NCBI GenBank assembly: GCA_032358165.1
Contig: JAALGY010000030.1
Coordinates: 1,612,001 to 1,676,000 of the forward strand
Direction: 5' to 3'
Origin: Diplosphaera chodatii
Lineage: Eukaryota > Chlorophyta > Trebouxiophyceae > Prasiolales > Stichococcaceae
Length of the DNA: 64,000 bases
Of this stretch, positions 12,801 through 25,299 are shown in pieces; position 1 is the stretch's first letter, and each line of letters opens with the position of its first letter. The notes beneath the pieces are model-generated. The model did no database searches and was not told the origin of the DNA. It saw only the letters and a program-made list of their open reading frames with translations. The position numbers were made by a program, and so were the translations under genes.

Positions 12801-13835
12801 CACAAGGGTTTGAGCAGTGCAATTACACATCACCCATCCCCACACCGATATGTTGTCTTGTACGTTGACTGGCGCATCCGACCACTCCAGACCATGCAGT
12901 GCAAAACCGAGCCTGTCACCTTCAGACGTGATGATGCAGGCAGCCAAGCCCCCAGCACACATGGCTAGGCGGCAAGATCCGCTGCAAGCCCCACACTGGC
13001 AGCATGTTGCATGCCGCTGTCGGGCAGCCTCGCTGCCGCGACCATGGTCCAAGCCCACACCTGCAGCTGCTGCTGGCGCTCAGCTGCCGGACGACCGCCA
13101 AGCCCTCTCACCAAAGCCCACCATGTCAAGCACCACTCTGCCAGCGGCACAGCCTGGCGCCGCTGCCACCTCCGCCCACCTGCCGCTCACCACCTGACAC
13201 GACCAGCGGGCGTGCGCACGCCGTGTGCAACCCCTCGACACCCCTCCGCGCTGGAGGTTGTGCGGTGGCGGCACCGTCTGCAAGCAGCATGCGAGGCACC
13301 GCGCGGTTGGGTGGCACACGGGTGCTGGATGGGCTGCTGAGCTTACCAGCTGCTCAGGGCCAGAGCTGTGATGATGACGGGGCTTCAGTCTCCTGCGGTC
13401 CTTCGCCGGCATGGCAGGGATCAACTGGAGATGAAAGCATGTGGTCCAGATTGCCGAATGAACACCCACTCTGGCATGCCTGCTGCACGAGAGGGCTTGA
13501 TAAGGGGGTTTGTCCTGGCATGTTAGAGGCATCTGCCACGGTAACTTTCAACTCCGAAACATGGTGGTGAGACCACACTTGCTTCTATCTGTCACTGCGG
13601 TGAGGGTCAGCACATGTACTAATGAATGAAGGCGATCACATCCCATATACTCCACTGGTCACACAACAAATATTCAACAATGTTGCAAGGCACATCAGAG
13701 CGCGAAGTGCAGGCAAACATGGGCTCAACCTCACTACAAAACCTGACGTGTAGTCACTGCCCATGCACCACCACGCCTCATGTGCACCGCTAGCTCTGGC
13801 CAGAGCCCTGCTGCGCCAGCCCCTCCAACAGCGAC
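12801..13835. other. Convergent 3' region between UPF1 and RecQ-like gene
   Basis: UPF1 (+) and the RecQ-like gene (-) end facing each other here. Open frames exist at 12923-13197 and 13080-13532 but they show no recognisable family, no splice-supported continuation of UPF1 and biased Ala/Pro/His content, so I treat them as non-coding or UTR. No TGTAA signal is evident near either stop. Confidence 0.4.
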
Positions 13836-16181
13836 TCAGCCGACATACTGCAGGCCGGGGGCCAGATACACGTGCACGACCTGGCCGCGCAGCACAGGAC
13901 CATAATCCAGCTGCAAAATGCCGCTGCGCAGCATTGACAAAGCCGTGCCGTCCTTGTCCCGCTGGCTGAGCTCGCGCCAGGCGGCCGGCTCGGTGGCAGC
14001 GCTGAGTTCCTGCCACGTCGCCCGGGTGTCGATCCTTGTGCTGCTCAGTGTCATGAGGGCCTTCCGCAGTGCGGCGTCACGGTGAGGCGGCACGGAGCCG
14101 CCACTGACTGCCACGCTGCCGCTGCAGACATCGCAGCACGTGCTGCCGGTGGCGGCGTCTCGGCTGGCAGCTGCAGCGGGGGCAGCGCCGGCAGCTGCAT
14201 CAGCGCCAGCAGACACATCAAACTGCTTCTGCAGATACGCACTGCGGCAGCCGCTGGGCTGCGCTGCGAATGCCTGCATTTCCAGGATGCAGCGCTCCGC
14301 TTCAGGCTGTGCCAGCGACTGCGCTGACCAGCTCAGGCTGTCTGTCAGAGCGTACAGCGCTAAGCACTGTGCAGACGCCCCATCGCGCCCTGTGACAGAA
14401 GCATCACAAGGTTGACACACATACATCCACACCTGACAATAGCAACACAACAGGCATAATACTGACAGGCGGCAATGAAGATGCACTCACCTCCTCGGCC
14501 GACCTCCTGGACATAATCAGTGATGGTGGGAGGCAGTCCCGAGTGTACGACAAACCGCACGTCGCAGATGTCGACCCCGACCGCCAGGCTGCTCGTTGCG
14601 ACAACCTGGAAGATGACACCTGCGCAGCGACAGTCAGCGATGTGAGCGTCGGACATTTGGTGTGATTCTGCAGGATAACAAGCTGGCTTGACTGTCACAT
14701 GATCGGCCATCACCTGTCTGCCAGTCCAGCATGACCTTGGCTTTGTCAGCAGGCAACATGCCAGAATGGTAGGGGGCAGCCTTGAGGCCGAGCAGGCACA
14801 GCGCTGTTGCTGTCTTCTCAGCAGCCTTCCTTGTCATCACAAACACGAGGCCTCGGCTGGACTGCAAGCCCCGCTGCTCCACCCAGGCATACACCCTGTC
14901 CGGCCGATCAGCTGGCGGGCAGTGCTCAAACTGCAATGTCACACAGCCGTGGCGTGCAAACTGGCGTCTGAAAGCGTGTCAAAGCATATGCTGCATGGAG
15001 TCCCGTACGGCTGCACGATCATTGCTACAGGGCTGCCGCACCTGGTACAGCAGATTGTGCCGGTGGGCAGGGGCCGTGATCAGTAGAGGCGCGACCATCT
15101 GCAACCTGCCTATCATTTTCTGCACCAGCTCGTGTGTGGCTGTCGCCGTCAGCGCCAGCACCGGCGCACGGTGCTGCCCCAGCTGAAAACCTTCCAACTT
15201 CAGCTGCTGGTATGCAAGCCTGTGGGGGGCAGGCCGCAATGCTATATTACAGCAGTGGATTTTGATCAAACTTGAGCTGGTGTGGAGCGGCAGCTAGCTA
15301 CATGTTTGACAGACGTCAAAGATGTGCATCAACGTTACTCCACCTGAACGAGTCGCCCCACCCCACCGCGACGTGCGCATCCTCCACGACGATGCCGCCC
15401 AGACGGCCGCACATCGACCGCCGCACCAGCACATCGCGCACCGGCCGCTTGCGTGACGTCCCATCGTCGTGCAGCATCTCTGGCGTCGCTGCACACCAGC
15501 GCCAGAGCATGTTTGAAACAGCTGCACTGGCAAGAAGTTTGCACTGATGACAGAGATGGGCTCAACGTCCGTCATCGTGTAGCACACCTGACGAAAGCAT
15601 TCTGTCAGGCTACCAAAGACGCACTGTACACCAGACGGATGTTGTTGCGCAGCTCCAGCTCGTTCAGTATGCCGCCGTGCTCCTGGGTGTTGTCGCCAGA
15701 CAGCTCCACCGCCGTTGCTGTGCTGTCTGCACGTCTGAAAATGGCGTTTGCCTTGGCCACCTGCTCGGTGATCTGCGCCTTGAGCGGCGCAATCACCACG
15801 ATGACGGAGTCACGGCAGCCAGAGCTGCCGAGGAGGGCAGCGAGAGTCACAAAGAAGCTCTTCCCACCTGCAGCCACCCACAGCACAGGCTTGCTCCCAT
15901 ACGAGGCACGACAGGAAGTCGGGGCATCAAGGATTGCCATGCATGGCGCTGCTGCACTGCGCACATGCGCTGCGTCTGGCAGCGGAGCAAGCACCTGCAG
16001 TGGGCATGACCGCGATGACATCGCTGCGGTTCAGACAGAATTCCAGAAACATCCTGCCCTGCAGGCCCCGAAATCGCATGTCCAGCTTTTGCAGCAAGCC
16101 CTCGGCTTCTTGTGCATCGGCCAGAAAGATGGCATCGTCGTCGAAACACCGCAGGATGTCGTCCCCAGCGCTGGATGCCAT
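13836..16181 (-). CDS. RecQ-like DNA helicase, short form
   Basis: Seven exons on the minus strand keep phase and give about 550 residues: 15995-16181, 15625-15867, 15344-15488, 15042-15219, 14714-14930 (or to 14960), 14491-14619, 13836-14389. Seen in order: an FRxxQ-type Q motif (MRFRGLQGRMF), Walker A MPTAGGKSFF, VVIAPLKAQI, YTTPEML, motif II as GGIVVEDAHVAVGWGDSFR, motif III APVLALTATATHEL, then the second RecA lobe with GLVFVMTRKAAEK, ATSSLAVGVDICDVRFVVHSG and the motif VI segment DYVQEVGRGGRDG. This is the RecQ core order. Motif II reads EDAH where RecQ has DEAH. The C-terminal 180 residues (exon 7) contain CCDVCSGS but no RQC or HRDC domain that I can recognise. It should be an ATP-dependent DNA unwinding enzyme of repair or recombination, but the motif II change makes activity uncertain. 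The start is the first ATG before the Q motif. Confidence 0.82.
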
Positions 16182-16464
16182 CTTGTTTAGCTATCGACGT
16201 TGCAGAAAGTGCAGACGAATCGCAGAGTGCCCGCATGCGCAGTCGGTTGCGTCGGACTTTCGACTGGTCCCAGACACAAGGGGCATAAAGGCCCAGACAG
16301 GCTCACAACCAGCCTGCATTGGATGCTGTGCGTGAGCCTGCATTGAATGCTCTCGGCTCCCTGGCTGGTCAGTCAGCGAGCGTGCGCGTATCACAAGGGT
16401 TTGACGGACGGGCACGAGGGAACTGGCTCTCGTCCGTCTGAGTGCACGTATTAGCGAGTGTACC
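16182..16464. promoter_or_regulatory. Divergent promoter region
   Basis: Only 283 bases separate the start codons of the RecQ-like gene (-) and the large unassigned gene (+), so both must be transcribed from this stretch. No TATA box is clear. Assignment rests on gene orientation only. Confidence 0.45.
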
Positions 16465-19400
16465 ATGCAACGTCCGTTCGATCCTGCCGCTGAGCAGACA
16501 GCGAGCAGCGACCGCGAAGTTGCAGCTGCGCGCACAGTCGTTGAGCAGCGTTGGGGTGTGCCGCCGGGGCGGTTCAACACGTTGCTGGCCAACCTGAACA
16601 CTAAACGGGCGCCCATACTGAGGGGGTGTGTTCTGGTGAGGCAGCAGTCGGTGTGCCGCATGCATGCGGTGCAACATGCATCCCTGCTTCATTATAATGA
16701 TCTCACGGGATGTGCTGCCCCTGGATCTTACAGCAGTGTCATTATAATGATCTCACGGGATGTGCTGCGCCTGGATCTTACAGCAGTGTCGTTCTCCATC
16801 GCAGGTGCTGGCCGCTGCGGGTCCCAGCGGGCTGACCCCTCGGGAGATAAATGCCGTAGCATTTGCGCAGAAGCTGCCGGGCACATGGCAGCTGGATCCA
16901 AAGGCACCCGGGTGCCCTGCTGGTCTGGTCCTCAGCGCGGAGGCTGATGCCGCACTGAAAAAGCGGGTAGACTCCATCCGCAAGCTGCTGCCGCAGAACC
17001 ACGCGTCGTTCCATCACCTCTCCAGCGGGTCAGGAGCCAAGCGCTGGTCGCTCGCGCTCTTTGACATTCCGGGGCCCTCGCAGGACCTGGAGGCGGAGAG
17101 AGCAGGTCAGCGCTGTTTGTGTCCTGTTGACATTTGGCGCTCTGACTGCATCTGATTGCAGGTGTGTGCGGCGATCCTGAGCGGATTCTCGAGTCACACA
17201 CCCTGGTGCTACTCGCAGATGCGCGCATGCAGCAGGAGGCCACTCGTGAGGCCAGCCGCGCGCGCAAGCGCCGGAAGTTAGAGGCGCAGCGGGCCGGTGG
17301 GCAAGTTTGTGTTGTCCACGATGCATTGCAAGGTTGTGAGATCGCGCAGTGGTGTGTGCACGGTGCACTTCGTCAAGGCCAGTTGTATACCCTTTGTGCA
17401 GATGCTGGGAAGGTCCTAGTGCCCAAGCCACGCGTGGCCACAGTGGACGTGCACTTCCCAGAGACGCCTGCTGGCATATGCAAGGTGTGAGTTTGTTCTG
17501 GGGCCAAGGCGCATTGCAGCTTTGCAAGACATTCCGACTTGTTGCTGGGATTTTGCACTGTCTACTGAAGCACCAGCCAACGTGCAGGTCGAGAAGTGTG
17601 GCAAGCCGATTGACGGCGCTGATGGCAGCGACAGCCGGAAGGTCTGCCGCACGTGCAGGGCCGCGCCGTTTGTGAGGGTCAGAACCCCCAGCACGACAGA
17701 TTATGTGTTGAGGAAGTGGTGTTCTCAGATGCCGGGCTTTTTGCCGCTGTCGGAATTCGAGGGCGCTGACGGCCGGCAGTACAGGTGATGTGCTGTGACC
17801 CCTGGCGGCTGTTGATCCCCAAAGTGATGGTCTCAGGCAGAATGTGCTGTCTCAATCAGCCTTGTAGTGGCAGCCGCTCCGCCAAGTGAGAACTTGCAAG
17901 CCTCATTCGAAATTGTGCACCTGCAGCATCTCCAAGCGGTACAGGGATAAAATCAAAGCATCCAAACGGAAGGCGCGCGCCATGCGAGCGCGGCCCAGTG
18001 CTCCCTCAGACCCCTGGCCGAGGCTGCAGGATTCTGCCGCGGTGACAGACTTGGATGCGAGCACAGCATGCAACATCCTGTCTCAGCGGGTGAGGATGCA
18101 ATGTCTTCTGCTGACATGCTTGATATTGTCGACTGCTCACACATTGTCCCGCAAACAGAGCTGTCCACTTCGATGTGTGACAAGCTTCATTCTGTGTCCT
18201 GCAGCCGGGTGCCAGCCGGCTGGTCCAGGCTGCCGTCAGCGCTGTCCAGGTCGTTCTCAGCAACAAAGGGGTGCGAAAACGCGAGGTGCTGCAGTCGACC
18301 CGGTGGCGCCTGCCGGAAGCCATGTCCGCACAGCAGCCGGAGAGCATGGCGTTGACCGTGGACGACAGCCGGCAGATCAAGCTGCCGGACGGCAGCACCT
18401 GCCGCCGGCATGTGCTGCGGAACCAGGTGGGTTTTGCATTGCACTATACAGGATGTGGTCCTGTTGCTACAATGTGCTGAGTGCTTTTGTCGCCTCCATC
18501 ATGCATGAGCAAGTGGTGGATTGCTATGACCCATCGCAGGACGGGCAGCACTTCCTCAGGATGCATGACATCAGACGGGTACTGATGAGTGCTCCTGGCG
18601 GGACGGACAGCTTCCTGGACCCGCAGCAGGCCAAGGCGCTGCCGATGTGGACGCGCTGCATCATGCTCCTGCGGACATATTGGCCGCAGCTGGACATACA
18701 GCAGTGGCTCCCACGGTGCTGCCGGTGCGTGTGCCTGACATATGATGTCTGACGAAGCTGAGCTGCTGCCCGAGGATGGATGGAGGGCGTCCAAAATGCT
18801 GTGACAGCCATCGAAAGTCTGAAAGTGCGCTCTTCTGAAGTTGTAGGGCGTGCGATGTGCCGCTGGGCCTGCAGCAGTACATCCACCCGCGGGAGGAGTA
18901 CCTCGTGGATGCGGACGACGTGCGTCTGCTGCTGTGGAGCCTGCCGCCCGTGCTGCGCGTGCGGCTCGCCCACTTCGCCTGCGGGGCGCTGCCAGACCTG
19001 TCCGCCCCGCAGCACGACCTGTTCCTGCAGCTGCTGCTGTGGCTGGACCCCGACGGCGTGCGGCCGCATGACTGCGACAGCAGCAACGCGCAGAAAAACT
19101 CGACCAGCGAGTGGCTGTCGCTCGATGCAGCCACCGATCAGGTAACGTTTGCTCGGCCTTGCACACGCAGCAGGAAAGGCATCTCAGTTTGGATCGCTGC
19201 TGCTGCGTGGACCATCACTGCAACCAATGCAGTGATGACGGCATTCCCACTTCCTTCGTTCTCACTGCCATTGCTTGCAGGCATGGGCGGTGGAGCGCGT
19301 GGAGCCCGCTCTTGGGTCGCTGGCGGCGCTGGCTGCCAATCAGGCCGCGGTCCACGGCACGGACAGCCCGACCACCGCTGCTGACATGCTGCCAGATGCC

Positions 19401-22324
19401 CCCGCTGCTGGCTCGTCAGCAGACGTGCCGCCGCAGCGGGTGTCACTGCGGGGTTTGTGGACGGCAGCGGCCGCCATGCACGCAGCGAGGCAGTGGCAGG
19501 AGGCGCGGTTGCTGGCTCAGGTGCCCGGGCCTTCAGCACAGCAGGCGTGTGCAGGCCAGCAGCGTGTGGCGCCGGAGGCAGCGAGCAGTGATGTGCAGCC
19601 CCGTGCTGGTGCGCAACCCATGTGTCAGCATGCTGTGCAACATCGCTGGATGCTGTTGTGGCTGTTGCATAGCGCTTGCACCCACTCCTGGGCCTGTGTG
19701 CAAACAGATGCAGTATTGGGACCTTGGCCGCCGTTTCATTACTGCTTGTTCGGCATGCTGCAGGGACTGAGCCTCCGACCGCTGATGGCCTGCCCGGCGC
19801 CAGCTTCTGCATCAACACCGCCGAGCTGGGTGCGCCCTTCCGTGCCGCTCGACAGATGGTCTCTGCTGGCCCACGCGCAAGCGTCACTTTTTCCAACACC
19901 TGCAGCTTGGACGTCATGCAGCTCACATACATAAGAGCTCACCATCGTCACAGCATGCAATCGCAGACTCTGCTGAGCTGGTGGTGGGGCTGGAGCGCCT
20001 CACAATTGCCGAGGAGTGCGACAGCGAGCCGCACAGTGGCGGCGGCGGGACTGCTGACCAGCCTGTGCAACCCGACCCGGCCGCCGCCAGCGCCCCGCTG
20101 CCGCCGCTGACGCCAGAGGCCGCCGCCCTGACGCGCGACCTCGAGCGGCTGGAGGCAGAGTGGCGGCAGGCGTGGGAGCCCAGCACCGGCCGCGCCGCCC
20201 GCAAGGCAGACGGCCTGAGGCTGTCAGAGCGGATCCAGGAGCCGGCGGTGGCCGCCGCCATCAGCAAGCTGGCGTGCGTCTTTGCACAGGCTGCCGGCAG
20301 CGGCCTCATTCCCAGCAGCCAGTGGCAAGAGGTGCTGCTGCAGAAGTGGCTCGAATTCGCAGAGCCGCTGCAGCTGCCCCGCCTGGACGTGCTCCTGCCG
20401 GAGCACCTGCAGCAGATGCAGCAGGCGTGTGATGCCGCCCAGCGGAGCGGCACCTGCTGCGTGCACCTGATGCAGGCGGCCTGCAGCCTGGTGGGCCTGA
20501 TGGGCGGGGCCGGCAGGGCCAGCTCCCCATCGGTGCACAACGACTTGGTCGTGCAGGCAGAGGCGGCGGCGCTGGTCGCCGCCGCGCGGCTGCCGCCCCT
20601 TGCCCTGCTGGACACCGACACATGCGCCGCCTGCGCCGGCACAGACCAGCCGACCAACCAGCACAGCCTGCTGACGGAGGCGGCCGCCAAGGCGGTGGAG
20701 CTGGGCGTGCTGCGGGCGTGCCGCTGCAGAGTGGGGCTGGTCGTGCTGATCGGCAGGCGGGCCATCGAATCGGGCTTTGGCAGCGATGCGGTGCGGACCC
20801 AGGCGGCGCAGCTGCGGCCACAGCCACTGGCAGCGGACAGCAACCTGCAGCGTGCATTCCTGGCCGCCGGCATGAGCACACCGCCGGCCATCGGCGTGGC
20901 ACACTACCGGCTCTGGCAGCGGCACCTGCGCCACGCGCAGTTCGTCGTGGCGTGCCTGGCGGTGCCGGTGTCGCGCCTTCTGGCGCCGCGGCTGACAGCT
21001 TCAGACCTGCAGGTCGTTGCCAGCACGAAGCTGCGTGCCCGGCTGTTCGAGCGGCTGGCGCCGCCCGAGCGCAGCGCGCGGGCAGCGGACATGCAGGCGG
21101 CCGCGGCGGGGGTGGACGGCGCCGACGCTGCCGGTGCTGCGGGCGGCCGTGGGGGCCCGGGTGAGCTGTTGTCATTTCGTTTGCGATCTGCTCCGGTGCG
21201 CAGAGGCTGAGCAGAGTTGTATGTCAGCAAGCAAGAAGACATAGCAACTCCAGCCAGCAACTGCACTGTGGCGTTTGGTGTCTCCGCACAGATTTCTTCC
21301 GGGCGCTGTACTACAAGGACCCGGAGCGCTTCTGGGTGCTGCACAGCCGGGCCATGCAGCGCATCCAGGAGCTGACGCAGGAGCGCAGTGAGTGCTTACC
21401 TCTGCTCACCTCCAGACTCGCCTTTGCTTGACAGTGCGTGATTTGTTTGCCTTGCAGTACATATGCCCTCGCAACGCTCACATCCGGTGTCTCGTGTGCA
21501 CAGGGATGCAGCTGTGGCTCGCCGAGATGTCCGTGGAGGAGGAAACGGTGCTGCAGTGGCTGCACAGCTTCTGCGCGCTGCGTGAGTGCTTGATGGTCGA
21601 TGGGGCTTTCATGTGTCAGATGCAGAAAAGTTCTGCCATGCCTTCCCAAGCCCTCAAGCACCTGATCATCATCAAAATATCTTTTTTCCAATGCTGGTGC
21701 AGGCGGCGCCGTCATGTCGCCAGGTGACTGGAAGGTGTCGTGCAGAGAGGTGTCGCCGGGGCGCAGGACATTCCTGGCGCTGCACCTGTGCGCTGCGGGC
21801 GATGATGGCGCCCGCCAGCTGCAGGCCTTCCGCTCGTTCGCCCAGGTAGGTGTGCATCCAGCCAGCAGCAGCAGCAGCAGCAGGAGCACAGCAGCAGCGG
21901 CAGCAACTACAGCGCCAGCATCATGGCAGCTGACTCGTTATGCCTCATTGCAAAGGTGCTGGAGGGGGCGGGCGGGGCGCCGGACCAGATGCCGCTCGGC
22001 GCGCCGGTGCTGCCCGGCTGCAGGGACGACGCCGACACCTCCTTGGACCAGCACGCGCGCGACGGCCTGCGGCGCATGCAGCACTTCATGCTGTCCCTCG
22101 GGCTGCCGTACGACTACGGCTGGGAGGCGCGGGCGGCGCGCTACAAAGACTGCGACGCCATCGACAGCGGGGATGACAGCGATGCGGACGCCGGCCAAGG
22201 TGCTGCAGAGCCGCGCCCGATGAAGACCCGCATCCAGCTCCTGTTCCGCCATGAGGCGCTGACGCGCGGCCACGCCGTGTATGGCCTGGTGCCCACCATC
22301 CGGCGGGCCTGCCTCCGCGGCTGA
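16465..22324 (+). CDS. Large unrecognised multi-exon protein
   Basis: Exons with matching phases: 16465-16635, 16805-17105, 17162-17296, 17402-17484, 17588-17784, 17927-18089, 18205-18426, 18540-18724, 18847-19141, 19281-19520, about 19954-21160, 21292-21387, 21504-21581, 21703-21845, 21956-22324. One more small exon near 19764 is possible. The product is roughly 1300 residues. I do not recognise it. The N-terminus has VLAAAGPSGLTPREINAVAF, which looks like a winged-helix segment and recalls B-block/TFIIIC-type proteins only weakly. A four-cysteine cluster follows (ICKVEKCGKPI ... KVCRTCRAAPF), then a basic run SKRYRDKIKASKRKARAMR, then a second winged-helix-like stretch VVLSNKGVRKREVLQSTRWR. 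The middle exon (19954-21160) is a long Ala/Leu-rich helical part. The end is acidic (DSGDDSDADAG). A nuclear, nucleic-acid-linked role is inference. The last introns hold a short CAG microsatellite (about 21863-21882). Confidence 0.6.
16691..16790 (+). repeat. 50-bp tandem duplication in intron 1
   Basis: Two adjacent 50-base copies (16691-16740 and 16741-16790), both starting attataatgatctcacggg and ending cttacagcagtgtc, differ at one base (c/g near position 29). They lie between the first two exons of the large unassigned gene, just before the acceptor at 16804. Confidence 0.95.
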
Positions 22325-23309
22325 AGCACTGCGGCACTGGTGCGTGAGCCAATCATGCATGTGTACTACACAGTGTAGACCCCAACGCTGTAGGTTGATC
22401 ATGACCTGCCCGGTGTGGAAGCTGGTCTCCTGAACCGGGTTGATGCGCTGAGCTGCAGGCTGTTGGATAGCAAGATAGCAAGCAGGATTAGCGAAAACCT
22501 TGGGGCAGACAATGAACATAACCATCGGCGGACTTGATGTGGGGAAGAAGAAATGAACCAGTTGCAGTCAAGGTTTTGCAGCAGTAGTAGTGATAGTGAG
22601 CCAGTCACGGTGCTGTCGACATTTTGTGACTTCTGTGTTCTGCCTGGAGATCGTACAAAACGTCAAAGCGAATGCTATTCAACATGTAGCTGCCTCAATG
22701 TGCAAAGCTTATGGCCGTCGGTGCATCACACAACAATCAATAACTAGCCATCTACATCTATCAGCTCAGCCACCCTTGCTAATATACCCTTGCTGGTGGG
22801 CCGATCACAAATATTTCCTGAAACCCTCGCTGATTGTCTATTGGCAAGCAATGCAAGCTCTCAGCATTCCGCTATTTGCGCTGTCGTACAGGTTCTGACA
22901 CAAGCAACCACTGCAGTCAGGCTTTGTTGCGTGCGTGTAGCTGGCACACAGAACGAAGAGAAGCAATGGGATGTGACGTTGCATGTACGTCACATGCTGA
23001 CAACAGCCCGCGGCGGGTGCCAGCTGGTTGAATGGAGCAAAGCCACCCCCCAGCTGCAGTGTGTTTGCAGCCGTGGTCGCAGCGAAGGGCTGGTTTGCGG
23101 TGCCGACAGCCCCGCCCAATATCTGCAGTCGGTGAGCACTGTGCAAACTTAGCTTTGGCGCTAATTGGGGGCAGCCCGAGAGGGTAGTTAGTGCATGTTC
23201 ACAATGGCATATGGCATGGGCGGAGCAAGTTCCCACGTAGTGACACGTGAGCGGGTGACATGGCAACAGCAATGCAGAAGCCGACAGCGTCGTACTTGAT
23301 TTGTCTGTT
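22325..23309. other. Intergenic, no gene seen
   Basis: AT-richer than the flanks and without convincing exons. It lies between the stops of two convergent genes (16465-22324 + and 23310-25289 -). Confidence 0.5.
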
Positions 23310-25289
23310 CTAATAGAGCTGCGCCTTCTTCTTCTTAGTCCCGTCGGTCGCCCCTGCCGCCGACTCCTTTGAGCCACTCGCGCCGCTCTTGCGCGCCCTC
23401 CTCGCCACAGGCGCACCTCCGGCGCCCGGCCCCTCGGTGCACCCCCTCTGGCCGCCCACTGCACAACAGTAGTACGTGTAAGAGCTGCTTGATTAGGGAT
23501 TTCATGGATGCGGCACGGCACGATGATGCTAAGCAATGTGCGCCTCAAACTCTGACGCAGACCTGATGTTGTGCGGTGGTGTGTGACATAATGAAACTGT
23601 GCGTTGAGCAGCCGGTGCAGGCAGCGTGTCAAAACCTCTGCTGGAGCACCCTGCCCTTCATTCTATGACGTGTCCCACAGCCAGCAAGCACCTGTGAGTG
23701 GTGCCGGCGGGCAGGCCTGCAGCGCCGCCGCCAGGTCGACCAGGAACCTGCATGTGGACACAGCGGGAAGTCGTCACAGCGCTGGCTGAACGCAGCAGGC
23801 GTGGTGCGCTCAGTCGAATGGTTTGCTAGCGGTTGGCTCCGCGACTGGGTTTCTGAACTTCTACAGTTGGCGCTGCAGCGTACCAGCAAGGCCTGTCTTG
23901 TGATAAGCCTGCAGCAGGCTAACCCCTATGCATGCTTGCATGCCTGGCGCCGTCCATCAGTTGTTCGTCTGGCCATCTGACAGCACACACCTGAAAAAAA
24001 CTTATCCTGGCTGTAGACAAGGCTCCGGCGGGCGGCACATCCCCCGCTGCCGCTGCAGCTGCTGCCGCTGCAGCCAGAACAGCACGCAGAGTGAGTGTGC
24101 TGACTGTGCTGCAGCAGCTGTTTGCGTTGCTGTGCTGATGGACGACATGAATCAGGATGCATGGCAGCTGCCTGGTCACGTTCGGCACATGCAGCTCCCA
24201 GTCAACCCAGATTGCTGGTCGGCCGGTTGTGCACCTGCAGCGGAGCTTTGAGAATCTGGAAGCAGCCGTGACAATCAGGCGGCGTCCCGGGTCCAATGGC
24301 GGCGCTGCGCGCCAGCGGCAACAGGCCGTTGCCCGCCGGTGATGCAGACCCAGGGCTTGCGGAGGACCTCGTCCTGTGGTAGCCAAAGCGCCAGTTGTTG
24401 AGGCGATATCTCGGCAGTCCTGCAAGCTCCACGTGAAATGCAAGTGGACACTGCATCAAGCATGGCCTAGGGCGCATTTGGTCACCCCCATCACATCAAG
24501 GTCAAAGCAAAGACTTCAGCTCTGCTTGCCGTGCCTTTCAAGCCGATTACCTGCAGACCACTACAGCGGTTGTTGGCCAGGAGTTTGCAGCTGCGGCGGC
24601 GGGGGCAGACGCGGCCTTGGTCCCAGGGCATGAGAGGGCACCGCTGGCAGGGCGCCATCGGCTTCTGCTTGTGCTCGGCCAGAGTGTATGACCTGTGACA
24701 GGACACGAGACCCATCTCGCAGCGGCAGTTTGCTGGACTGGAAAACTGTCGTGGCTCCTGATGCAGCCAGCGCCTCTGAGCTCATGACATCAGGTCTCGA
24801 GTTGACGTGCTGTTCAGCAAGTACCTGACACAGCTTCCTCCGGTGGCTTGCAGAAGCTGCGGCCCCCGCTGGTGCCCTGCTGCAGCGCCGCACGCGGCTG
24901 CAGTGCGTAGCTCCTGAGCATCGGACAGTATCAGGGTCTATGTGCAGCGCTACTGTCGGCTCGCAGCTAGCCGTCAGGCCCAACTGTAGTACAGTGTTTT
25001 AAAATGAAGCTGGGCTGCGGAGCCAGACAAGGCATGGCACAGGTGCTGGCACACCTCCAATTGTGGCCTTCAGTGCCGCCGCCACGAGGGCGCGGCGCGC
25101 GCCGCCTGCGCCTGCAGCGGTGCGGCTGGCCTGATGTTGCACGAGCCGCAGCGACATTGCTTGCCGCCAAGGCTGGGCGTGCAGCGCCAGACCCTGTGCA
25201 ACTTCACTCTCAAGCTTCAGCCACTCTGACGCCATCTCTGGATCAGCCCTGTCGGGCTCTAGGCCCTCAACATGCAGTGTGCACCTCAC
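23310..25289 (-). CDS. Unrecognised multi-exon gene (minus), approximate limits
   Basis: The clearest parts on the minus strand are a first large exon at about 25032-25289 (LEPDRADPEMASEWLKLESE ... ALVAAALKATIGG), Cys-rich pieces at about 24580-24700 (MAPCQRCPLMPWDQGRVCPR), a block near 24285-24420 (LPQDEVLRKPWVCITGGQRP), one near 24150-24210 (VDWELHVPNVTRQLPC), an alanine run with GDVPPAGALST near 24010-24090, and a terminal exon at about 23310-23466 ending in ATDGTKKKKAQLY and a stop. The joins between them were not resolved. I do not recognise the family. The basic C-terminus and CxxC pair suggest contact with nucleic acid or metal, as inference only. A further 5' exon near 26220 (MAAPLTAAAAG) is possible. 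Confidence 0.4.
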
Positions 25290-25299
25290 GACGGGGGTG

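Noticed and set aside
12923..13197. Possible extra 3' exon of UPF1
   Set aside because: The exon at 12645-12800 ends in frame with a stop and a normal UPF1 length; no acceptor and phase combination is better.
19923..21210. Minus-strand frames of more than 280 codons opposite the long exon of the unassigned gene
   Set aside because: GC-rich exons leave the opposite strand open by chance; Arg/Ser/Pro-rich content and no splice support.
22838..23632. 264-codon minus-strand frame as a single-exon gene
   Set aside because: The real exon at 23310-23466 is in another frame and ends in a basic KKKKAQLY tail with a stop; the long frame runs through AT-rich non-coding sequence.
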